Of a stretch of 64,000 bases of DNA, positions 48,471 through 59,300 are shown piece after piece. Within the stretch, counting starts at the first letter, position 1. Each line of letters starts with the position of its first letter. Below the pieces are notes generated by a model, which saw only the letters and a program-made list of their open reading frames with translations, was not told the origin of the DNA and ran no database searches. A program made the translations under genes and the position numbers. The stretch is from assembly GCA_964019425.1 (NCBI GenBank), contig OZ025801.1:310001-374000 (forward strand), in the 5' to 3' direction. The stretch comes from Flectonema sp. DT1601 (Eukaryota; Euglenozoa; Diplonemea; Diplonemida; Diplonemidae).

Positions 48471-48503
48471 TTTAGTGTGAGTTTGGTTTGTTGAAATTTA
48501 TAA

Positions 48504-48519
48504 CTGAAAAAAAATGAAG
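48504..48519 (-). promoter_or_regulatory. Strong putative trans-splice acceptor
   Basis: CTTCATTTTTTTTCAG on the - strand, 33 nt before the ATG at 48470. Confidence 0.6.
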
Positions 48520-50223
48520 ATACCAATGCGTGATGTAGTGTTAGTTACAAAAGGCTGAGTCAGATCCCAGTTTCGCATTCCCGAATCCTGAAGCAAAAAA
48601 GAAAAGGTAACTAAATGTGACCCGTGTGAGTAGAAACTCATTCTTAAGGAACTCAGTGGGTAGACAAAAAAAGGGCGGAAAGCCGCACACGTGAACATTT
48701 TCAGAAAAAAAAAATTTTTTTTTTTGCTCTGGGGGAGTAAACCCGATAACGAAAATGTTTTTCCAAAGAAAGAAATTAAAAAAAAAAGGGGTCAGAAGGG
48801 TGAGAAAGAAATTCTTCAATCCTTCATTGTTTGATGAACCATCATTGTTGTCTTTGTCACAGTAATGCGTGCTTTCTTTAACCTTTCTCTGAGAAACGTC
48901 ACCCGAAACGAATAACACGTTTTCGTTTCTGAAAACAGTTTCGCAATTTTAAGGTTTTCTTTATTTGTTCTCTTTTCCCCCCCCTCGTTTTTTTTGTTTT
49001 GTTTTTCTTTTCTTACAACCTCCCCCATGGGGAAAGAAAACATTCGACAACGTGAATTACTCCGTAAAGAGACCAGACTTATTGTCAAAAACTTATTGAC
49101 AACCTAACTAATAGTTGATCGCCTTGTTTTGTTTTTAAAGTTCAGGAAGTCAACAGCTCATGAAGTAATTTCATTCGTTGTATTGAACCTTAACTTTGTT
49201 ATAAAGAGACCCAAATCTCGGAACTCATTGCAAGTGATGAAGAGTTGAGCTCACTAAACGCACTTCCCAATCCATTTCTGTTTTCCTAAAGGCCTGGAGA
49301 ATGTGGTAGAATCCACCATCAGAAGATATCACAGGCAGTGAGTTTAACAATAAAATCAAAAAAAAAAAAAAAAAAGAATTCAGAAGAGAATCAGACAAAA
49401 CAGGAAGCAAAAAAAAAAAAAAAAAAAGTGAACACAGTTACACAGAAAACAAGTCGAAGCAAAGGGGAGTGAAACTAACAGCTGCTCAAATTCGCACATC
49501 AATCGACAGGTCTCTGTCAGTTTGAGATGTTAAATATCTCTGAGTCACTTGGTCACATCGATGACAATCAACAGAAACAATTACCTTCATCTGTAGGTCA
49601 CTATAACGACAAGGAATCAGTCAAAGAAATGGAAAGAATGACTTCACTGACGGCAGTAACAACTCGCAACCAGGACTATCCACAAGCACAAGAATGGGGG
49701 AAAAAGACGGACTAACCAAATCAAGCACGCAAACAGTAACAAAAAGTTTCTCTCTCTCTGTTTTTTTAAAGAGCACTAAATTGAGTTGCATCTGGTGATG
49801 TGATGGGAATAGCTATCCCTCAAGTACTTCTGTTGAATCATTTTTATCAAACAAACCCGAGCATTGCAACTGCACATGTCTCGAAAGGAGGGTTCTCACC
49901 CTTTCAGTAGCGGCCACTCAACTCCTTTCCAGGAACTTCAAACTACTTAACATGGTATGAGAGTAATAAAGTAAAAGTATTTGAAAAAGTAACCACAACA
50001 CACACATGGATGCTGTGAAGCCGTACGTTATGACTGAAGGCACGATGTGCAAATTTGGGTACAAAAAAAACAAAACAACAAAAAAAAAAAAAAACGGCTT
50101 CATAGATAATAAAATATTTGTAAGAATTACAACATTAAAATATCTGCCCCCCCTTTTTTTTTTTTTTTTTTTTCTTTCTTTTTATTTGATATGAGGATAT
50201 TATAACAAGAATAAACGCCTAAC
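48520..50223. other. Intergenic
   Basis: A runs near 49358-49375 and 49410-49427 and a T run near 50154-50173. No supported gene. Confidence 0.65.
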
Positions 50224-51242
50224 CTACTCAGAGGAACTTCCTCCATCAAGACTCTCTATATCAGTTGCTTTAGACCTGTCAAATCCAACTGAGAACCATT
50301 CATGTTCAAATATTTGTTCAATTCTTATTCTCTTCGAGGTATCCACGACTAACATTTTACTGATTAAGTCTTTTGTACCTTCACTGAAACGTCCTGACAT
50401 CTTGAATTCTCCGTTTTTAATCTGTAAATGTGTATTAGTAAAGTGTTAGTGTCAATAGGTATTTTCATTCCCGATGCGCACATCATAAAAAGTAATTCAT
50501 ACCTGACGCTGTAGTGCGGGTTTATCTGGGTTGTCAAATGGTAGTCTGCCTGCTAACATTACGAACAAAATAACTCCACAAGACCAAATATCAGCTGAGT
50601 GTCCGTTGTAGTTTCCCTCCATCACTTCAGGTGCCATGTAATTCGGAGTACCACAAACTGTGTGCAGTTGAGTTCCATCGTTGCCGTCTTCTGGTGGCGG
50701 TGCTCTTTGTAAGTTAGAGAGTCCAAAATCAGTGATTTTTAAGTTATCCTGTTTTTTTTGTTTATTTTGATTCCTCTCTGAGTGACTACAATATGACCAC
50801 AGTAAGGAGTACATACGTTACTGTCAAGAAGTAGGTTTTCAGGTTTTAAATCTCTGTGAGCAACACGTCTCTTATGGCAATAGTAGACTCCGACTATGAG
50901 CTGTTGGAAGTACTTTCTTCCGGTTTCTTCGTCAACGTTTCCGGTTACGATCTTATCGAACAACTCACCTCCAGGAACGAATTCTAAAATCAAATAAATT
51001 GTCCTCGCTGACTGTAGAACTTCGTACAACTTTACGACATTCTCGTGATCGAGTAACTTCATCAGTTTTACTTCTCTCTCAAGTTGTTCTTTCATGTTGT
51101 TTAGTTCAATCGCCTCTCTCTTGATTTGCTTTACAGCGTATTCTTTACCAGTTTCTGTATCCACGCCAAGCTTGACTTCGGCGTATCCACCTGTTCCGAG
51201 AACACGGCTCAGCATGTATTTTCCAACTTTCTTACCCGGCAT
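50224..51242 (-). CDS. CIPK/SNF1-like Ser/Thr kinase, catalytic domain only
   Basis: Three exons on the - strand: 51242-50817, 50748-50503, 50421-50224, all phase 0, 289 aa. Introns are 68 nt (GTATGT...AACAG) and 81 nt (GTATGA...TACAG). Motifs: LGTGGYAEVKLG, YAVKQIKRE, HRDLKPENLLLD, DFGLSNLQ, CGTPNYMAPEV, then RIRIEQIFEHEW. Exon 1 is 142 codons, exactly as in the kinase at 47482-48470, and the intron sites coincide, so the two are duplicates. The activation segment has an extra acidic/proline insert (APPPEDGNDGTQ). There is no NAF motif; the tail is short and Ser/Glu-rich. A TATCTTCTAACAG acceptor lies 15 nt before the ATG. Confidence 0.9.
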
Positions 51243-51257
51243 CTTTGTGGATGGTAT

Positions 51258-51272
51258 CTGTTAGAAGATATA
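51258..51272 (-). promoter_or_regulatory. Putative trans-splice acceptor
   Basis: TATATCTTCTAACAG on the - strand, 15 nt before the ATG at 51242. Confidence 0.55.
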
Positions 51273-51614
51273 GTTGTTTAGACTTACGGTATTAGATTGG
51301 TAACTTACAGAGCTCACGGGTTCCCTGTTTGTAAAATAAGTTTACTGAAAGTGTGTTCTCCGATCTGTTCAACAAATTGTTGGCCACCGCAGTGGGGCAA
51401 AAAATCGTTTCTAACGAATTTTTTTTTTTTTTTTTTTTCCATTTCTTCTGATTTATTGAAAGAACGCTAAGACACTCCGCGTGATGACTTATTACGCGGC
51501 ACACTACTAACCAACTGACTGCCCTCTCACGACACTACTTGATGATAAGTTAGTTCGAAAGGTAGGACACTCTGTCCTAGTTATTCACAATAGCAGTGAG
51601 TGCAGACATTGCGA
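51273..51614. other. Intergenic
   Basis: T run at 51419-51438; no gene seen. Confidence 0.65.
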
Positions 51615-54600
51615 TCACAGAATCTTATTTCTGATCTCTTCTAACTTTCTAGAAGTCTCATTCGGGTCCGAATTAAGTTCCTGAGATATGTGAACCTGCT
51701 TACCGTATGGAAGTGATGAAAACTGCTCAACGAAGTCACCGTCAATAACACATCTTTGAGGAGTGTAGTAGGATCTGAAAGCTAAGTGATCTCTTCCACA
51801 CAGTGGAGGAAGGTCTTGACGCAGATGCATTTCCAGCAGTTTTAAAACGTCCTGTTCCGAACTGTTTTTGTTTGTTTTCAAAAAATGAGATATAAAAAAC
51901 TATATACTCAAATAAGATAAAACATACCTGCTTGTAATCGGTAGAAGGCAACCAATGCTACCGCTGAGGGTAGAGTACAATATTACTTCTGCTCCTCCAG
52001 TAGTTAGAACCGCTCTGTTTGATTTAATGTATTGGTTGTCTCCTCTCTCAGAATTGAAATTAAATAATTGAAGTTCGAAACATACTTTTGAAGAGAAGTG
52101 ATTCCAGACCCAACAAAGAAGGAGCAGACGAGAGTAAGTCGCTGTGGTGCACCCCCAAGAAATCCTCTATCCCAAAGCCACTTTGAGGAACCTTCTGGAC
52201 AGTTCGGATCGTTATCGATGTCATCTGAGATATCTTCAGATACTCGAAGAACGTTTACGTTTCCAAGACGATCACCAATTGCTATTGTGTTGTGATCTAA
52301 AACTGCGATATCACCAGTCCATCTCTGAGTAGTGTCATCCGCAAACACCGCCAGTTGGTTCTCATTTCTTCTATACTTCAAACAATGAATGGAATCTGTT
52401 GTGTCCCCAACAAATATTCTATTACCTTCAGTCTTAATGCGAACTATCATATTTGGTACTTGTTTGTTTTCACACTTTCGAAGGAGCTTTACTCTTCCTA
52501 AGTCGTAGATACGAAGTTTGTTGTCAACGCCGACGAGTACACGTCCCTGTTTGAATGTAATTTGAAAGATTTGTTCCATAAAAAAAGATAAAAGAAACAG
52601 AGCAGCGTTCATACCTTGAATGGACAAATCGCCTTTGGAATGCCGTCTACAACAGTTTTGTGAAGTATTTCCAGTCTTTTCCCCTCATCTTTGAATCTAA
52701 ATGTTAACAGAAGACCGCTGGTATAGCAGTTTGGATTTGGAATAAAATCCTTTACTGTTCCTACTACGAGCATTACCTCACCTCCTCCGTTTGTGAATGT
52801 AACCGTGTCTAGTGACATTGCTGCTTGATTGTCGTCAAGTTCAATCAAATCAGTGTACTCTTTATTAACCATGTCCCAAACTCTAATGTAAGAAGCCCAC
52901 TTTCCTTCCATTGCACGGATTGCTCCATAGTCCCTGGATTGTTTATTTTTTTGATTATTATTATTATAATTTATCAATTGGTATTATAAAAACTAATCTC
53001 ACACCTCTCTGGAAGTGAATCATCAGCTGCCGTACTCGGATCTTCTAACATGTTCTTAAGTTTTTCACGAATCTCCTGCATTGGTTTGGTTTGGGTTGTT
53101 TTATTATTATTTATTGTCTGCAATACAAAAAAGACTTAGCTGTAGAAGTTACAAACCTTTTTCTCTTCATCAGTGTGAGCGCGATATTCTGACTCAGCAA
53201 TGATGAGGTACGGGTACTGTGGATGCTTAGCGAATGCTCTGGGAGTTGCTTTCAATTGAGATGAGGTCTGACTAAAAGTATCTCCCAGCCTTCCCAGGAC
53301 TGCAAACTTCAGAGACGTACCAGAAATAACAACAAATCCTTCTGGGCAATGTTCTGATGAGAATGGTGCTGCGTAGGTGCTGTTGTGGAGGTTCAGGGGG
53401 CTGAGTTGATATTTACTTTGATGAAAGTACGCCAACCATGAACGGGAAGAGATAGCGAGAACGCTATCTTTACCGCCTGCCTTTACTTTCACAACTCTGC
53501 AGGGACGAGTTCCACAAAAACGGGTTCTGGCATCAGAGAGTTGACCAGAGCTTCTGTCAAGAGTTGAGCGTAAGAGAACTCCATTTCGGAGTCCAACGTA
53601 AAGACAAAGAAGTTCCTCTCTGTCTGCTGCTTCTGATTGCATTCCGACAATCGCAAGACTTTCAAGTTCGAATGTACACGACTGACGAGCTAAAACCTGA
53701 AACAAGTCATCCGGGTCTAATGACAACACCATTACTCTTCTATCAGCAAATCCAACAGACAGGAATCTTGTTCTTAAGTTACCATCTGGAATTGGTCCTA
53801 AAGCCAGGCAGGTTATTTCCTTATCAAATTGTTTTTCATCTCCGTGTTGCTGCAGAGATTGAGATTGCTGATCGAGTTCGAAACAGATAATCTTTCCACC
53901 TGCTAATGCGAGAACGACTTGTTTTTGATTTGCTTCAGCATGGCGGATTCCACCAGGTGGGGCAGTCCAGTCGCGAACTACTTTTCGGTTGTCGCGGATG
54001 TGTCGAAGACCATTTTGATGAATCTGAATAATAGAATCATCTTGCATTGTTTGACATAATATCGTTGATACTTTTAAATTAAAACAACTATCCTCAACTT
54101 GCGTAATACCACTCGCACCAACACCCAATACTAAAGTTGTTGTTGGAAACGATAAAACGATGTAGTCATCAGTTTCGTTATTAAAATATTTCTTCAAAGT
54201 CCAAACACGTTCTGGTTTCCCAGTTGGTAATGTGTGACTTTGGGTTGATAATGTCAATCCGTGTTCTAGTGTTCGTACAGCTGATTGAGATCCTCTTCCA
54301 CACATTGCGTAGATACTTTTAGCTTCATTGGTTGTAAGAGAGTTATATACACCGAGACCAGTTATTGGAGAAAGGGATTCAATTTCTTCGAGTTGATTTA
54401 AATTCTTTAGTTGTCTTGGATTAAATAAAGGATGAATGTCACTCTCTCCTTCACCATCAGTGATTGATATTCCTCCAACGATTACATCTTCGTCATCATC
54501 ACCGAGTGCTAAAAACTGATACAGTCGGTGATTTGAAAACTCACAAGCAACAAATAAAAACCCTTGTCTAAATATTGTCAAACTAGTTGCTGGTGGAACA

Positions 54601-55595
54601 GTATCAAAATACTGAATTACAATACTGCGAACTAAGTCTTTCTCTGGCGAAGTTACGAAGGTAACTTTATACAGATCTCCATATTCAGATTGCAATAAAA
54701 AGAAATAAGAACCTCGACGTTTATGTAAAACACCACATGTGATCATTAAACCGTCTTGTGGAAGCATATCTTGTCGTCTCGGTAGAACTTCTTTTATAGT
54801 ATCTTGGTTAGGGTTCATATATAATATTGAATTGTCAACGCAAACAAGTACTCCTCCAGGTCCATCTTCGCCTCCAGGGACGGCAAATAGGTTTGAGGCT
54901 GATGAAGGTAATGGTTTGTCTGGCCAAGGACTCTTTCTTACAACATGATTTAATCCGAGATCTAGTTCATAATAAATGAGATATTTGTGAGCGAAATCAA
55001 CAGTCGCGTCTTCATCTAATTCTGAGTGGTCGAGTTCGATAGCAGCAAAGACTGGGTTTTCCCAACCAACGTCTAAACCAACAAGTGCAAATGTCATATT
55101 CGCCGATTTGTGCGCCTCCAGCGGACTTGAGATTGTTAATCTTGACTGACCATCTCTTCCTAAAATATAAACAAATTTCTGTTTTTCAATCGCTCCAATC
55201 ATGACTGTTCTCCCAATAGGATCAGTCGCTAGGTATTCTCCAGGTACTGCTCGTCTTATTCCTGTTTTGCCGTAGGTCTCTTGATGTATTTTCTTCCATT
55301 TGTTCTTTACTCCATCGAACTCCAAAACAATAATCCTTCCAGCATCACTAGTCATTACTAAGTAGTCTCTGTTAGTACCCGACAGTCTGAAGGCAGCTAT
55401 TCTTCTAATTAATCCGAAGACATTCTGCATTGCTACTGATATCATATTCCCCTGAGGTCCTACTCTCAACATTTCTAAATTCTGTCCTCTTGCTACTACT
55501 AATTCCTGGGCTTTAGGAGCTGAGAAGCTCCCGTAGCAGCTGCTTGATATCGACCCGCCATTTTCGAGTGTTAAGTTGTACAGAGACAACGACAT
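51615..55595 (-). CDS. SF3B3: Splicing factor 3B subunit 3 (SF3b130/RSE1)
   Basis: Six exons on the - strand: 55595-53157, 53075-53005, 52933-52615, 52546-52086, 52014-51928, 51861-51615, giving 1207 aa (human 1217). Introns are 81, 71, 68, 71 and 66 nt. The N-terminus MSLSLYNLTLE, the early LEMLRVGPQGNM, LYQFLALGDDDED, and the C-terminal KLLRKCENKQVPNMI, RRNENQL...FADDT, WDRGFLGGAPQRL, CGRDHLAFRSYYTP and VIDGDFVEQF are diagnostic of this beta-propeller scaffold of the U2 snRNP SF3b complex, related to DDB1/CPSF160. The product helps branch-point recognition in cis- and trans-splicing. For intron 1, an alternative acceptor 42 nt earlier would also keep the frame, but it would make a 39-nt intron, shorter than any other here. 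A TTAACTCATTCAG acceptor lies 8 nt before the ATG. Confidence 0.96.
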
Positions 55596-55603
55596 TTGAT
55601 CTC

Positions 55604-55625
55604 CTGAATGAGTTAAATGGAAATA
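55604..55625 (-). promoter_or_regulatory. Putative trans-splice acceptor
   Basis: TTTCCATTTAACTCATTCAG on the - strand, 8 nt before the SF3B3 ATG. Confidence 0.6.
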
Positions 55626-56304
55626 ACCGACCTCGTGATCTTAATACGAAGTTACTTCAAACAAATCATTTTATGATATTCAAGTCACCTGTAGCAAATG
55701 TAGTGATTCTTGAGAACGTGTGTTTTCTCTCCCTTCATCAAAGTTCTAAGTAACAAATAATAAAAAAAGCTGACCAACAGCAGAGTATCCCAACACAGCA
55801 GACGCCGTTGTTTACAAAAAAAAAAAGAAATATAATACTTCGGCGATTGGCAGACAAAATCTAAAATAAAACTCTCTAGGGGGGAAGGAGACAAAACAAG
55901 AGTGCCTCGTGACAACAATAACTAATAAAATAATAATAATAATTTTGAAAAAAAAAAAAAAAGAATGAGAAGAACATATACTATACAGATATTCGTAATA
56001 TGACGTGTATTTTAATGTTTTGTTTTGTGCACGAAAACCGTAAAATGACTGAGAAAAGCTAAAGAAGGTTTTATGTGTACTGCCAAACATTCTTTTTAGA
56101 AAAACTTACAAAACTTGTTAAATGCAAATGCAAAAAAAAATAAATAAAAAACGATATTATGAAATAGAATGTTACAAAAAAGAAAAAAAAAGGGAATTGC
56201 GGATCAGATTAAAAGAAGGGGAGGAATACTTGCAGAGTACACCTTGTTTGATTATTTTATAAATACAATGATAAGGATCTCAGAGGTTCTCACAGTGTCC
56301 TTTA
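55626..56304. other. Intergenic
   Basis: A-rich runs near 55950-55963 and 56131; no gene seen. Confidence 0.65.
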
Positions 56305-59300
56305 CTAGTAGTTTCGTTGTTCAACGTGATTCCAAGTGAAGGGACGTTGGTTACCTACGCGAACTCTAACAGGTGCCACTTCTGCTACGATGCCGTCTTT
56401 CCAATCTTCTGACACGTGATCCCTGACCCGAACCTTTGCGCCAATCTGAAATTTCTCAGGACTCTGCGCATTAGCGTGTTTTACAAAGCCCCACGTGAAA
56501 GCTAATTGTTGACCCAATATCTTTACCATTGGTTTGGTACCAGGTGTTTCTACTACTCCAGGTTTCCATTCTTCTGCAACGTTGTCTCTCACTAGAACAT
56601 CATCACCGACTCTGAAAGGTCTGGCAACTGTTACTTCATCATCACTTCCTGCAGTCTCCTTACGATAATGTTTCCAAGTAAATGAACGATCTGATCCAAC
56701 AGTCTTGACGGTCGGCTTACTTCCTGCAGCGCTCACAACGACTCCTGATTTCCAATCGTCTCTGTCGTTGTCTCGAACTTGAACTTTGTCTCCAACTCGA
56801 TATTGTAATATCGCAGAACTAGTTGACGGTAATTGAGTTCCAGTCACGGGTGGTGTTAGTGTCTCTCTCGGATCTAATTCACAAAAGTTCCAAGTGAATG
56901 ACTTCCCCCCAGCCATGTCAACCATCGGTTTGGCGCCAGCAGTTTTCACACTTCCGTATTTCCATTCTTCAGATGTCTTGTCTCGCACTCGTACTTGATC
57001 TCCGACTTTAAATCCGACAGCAGCAATCTTTTGTTCTTTTTCAATGAAATTCCAAGTTAGTGCTCTGGTCGATCTGTCTATCTTAACGAGAAACTCACCT
57101 CCTCTGATAGTTTCGACAACTCCTCCTCTCCATTCCTGTGATGTTGTGTCCCTGACTCGAACACGTTCTCCGACTTCAAAGTTGTCCTCATCTTTCTTTA
57201 CAAAATTCCAAGTGAAGGCACGTTTCTGGCCATCGACGCGGATCTGTGGTCGGCCGCTGTTGTCAACATTTTCAACTGTTCCCTTCTTCCAGTCGTCTCG
57301 TTCGGAATCTCTGACAGACACACGAGCTCCAATCCCAAACTGTTTATTAATTTTTATAATTAAAGTGTCAATCAAGAAATGATTGATTTGAGAATGGTGT
57401 AAATAACAATACCTGTCGTTGTTGGGCTGCTTTACCAGCTTCCTTCCCACCTGTGATTCCTTTGTTGGTATCTGCTTTCTTCATGTATCCCCAAGTGAAA
57501 GCTTTAGCTGCTCCTGCCATCTTAGCAGTCACAGTACCACCAGCTATTGACTCTACGGTGGCCTTTTTCCATTCTTCTGCTGCGCTGTCTCTGACAAGCA
57601 CGGCATCACCAATCATGAACTGTTTTAGTAATTAAAAATTAAGAGCATCTTCATTTACTGGGATGAGAAGTCGTAAAAACAGTAATAAGAAAGTAACAAA
57701 CCTCCTCATTCGCATTCAGGTGTTCCACCATAGCCCATGAAAGAGCACGATCGCCATTCTCAAGACAGATGAGAGGATTTGATCCAGAGAAGGATTCGAC
57801 AGTTCCTGTTTGATGTTGATGATGATGATAATAATTCTAACTTCAGTACTTTAATTACACATCACGTGAATGCATACCTTTCTTCCAAGGTTCTGAAGAA
57901 TTATCTCGCACACGTACTTTGTCACCGATTGAAAACTTGCTGCTGCTTGTGCTGGCACCTCCAGTGACAGACTCATCCTTTTCGTAGTAGATCCAAGTAA
58001 ACCCCCGAGCCTGACCGTGGATGGTAACAATCGGTTTTTTACTGCTACTCAGATCGGTGACTACTCCACGCTTCCATGGTTCTTTTTCAGAATCTCTTAC
58101 TTTAACAACATCACCTACTGCGTATACAGTACTACTTAGTGAACTTGTTTTTGTTGGGAGTAAACCTGATGACGATGAGGTAGAGATCTTCCTGTTGGAA
58201 GTATTCTTCTCCATCATCTTCCAGGTATAAGCAGTTGATTGTCCTTCTAGTTTTACCTTTACTCGTCCAGCATTAATAGAATCGATAGTACCTGGTCTCC
58301 AATCTTCACTTGTTGAGTCTCGTACTTTAACAGAATCACCAACACTGTAAGAAGTATCTTCTTTAAGAGGTTCCATCTGTGCCCACGTAAAAGCGATCAT
58401 CTGATCATCAACTCTGACTGTGACAGCTTTTCCATTTGCTGCTTCAACTGTTCCTCTTTTCCATTCCTCAGCATCAGAGTCTCTGACTCGAACTCGATCC
58501 CCAACTGTGTACCCACCGTCAGGAATCACAAACTCCCAAGTAAACGCGCGGTGTTGACCATCAACAGTCACTAATGGTTTTTGACCCCCACCAGCTGTAA
58601 CAATTCCCTTCTTCCATTCATCAACAGCGCGGTCTCTAACTTTCACACGGTCACCCATTTTAAATCTTACCGATGATGATGATGATGATGATGAGGTGGC
58701 TGCTAACTTCTCTTCAGGTCTCCGCTCTACGAAGTTCCATGTGAAGGCTCTCGATTGCCCATCAGCTCTAACGAGAACTTTATCATCGCTAATTGATTCA
58801 ATGCTTCCATTCTTCCAATCCTCAACTACAACATCTCTAACTCTAACTTTGTCTCCAACAGAGAACTTCGAATTACGCCCAGTGGCTTCCGATGATGACG
58901 AAGATGAAGATGTAGCAGTTGGAAGTTTTTCAACAAACGTCCACGAGAAGGCACGAACTTGACTGTCAATACGAACCATCGGTTTGTTATCAGTGATTGT
59001 TTGAACAACACCCTTCCTCCATTCTTCTTTCTCAGTATCACGAACTCTTACTCTATCTCCTACAGAGAATTCTGAAGCTGGAGGGTCACTGCTGGGCTCA
59101 ATTATGTGCCAATTACTGACCTGAACACATCCATCAAGTCGGACAGTTACGTGACTTCCGTTTACATTTGCGATTGTTCCCTTCCGCCATTCTTCGCGAG
59201 TGTTGTCTCTCACACGGCATCGATCACCGTTTTGAGGAAAGCTTCCGAAGGACACGTTGATCTTTTCAATAAAGTTCCATGTGAATGCCTGCTGCTGTCC

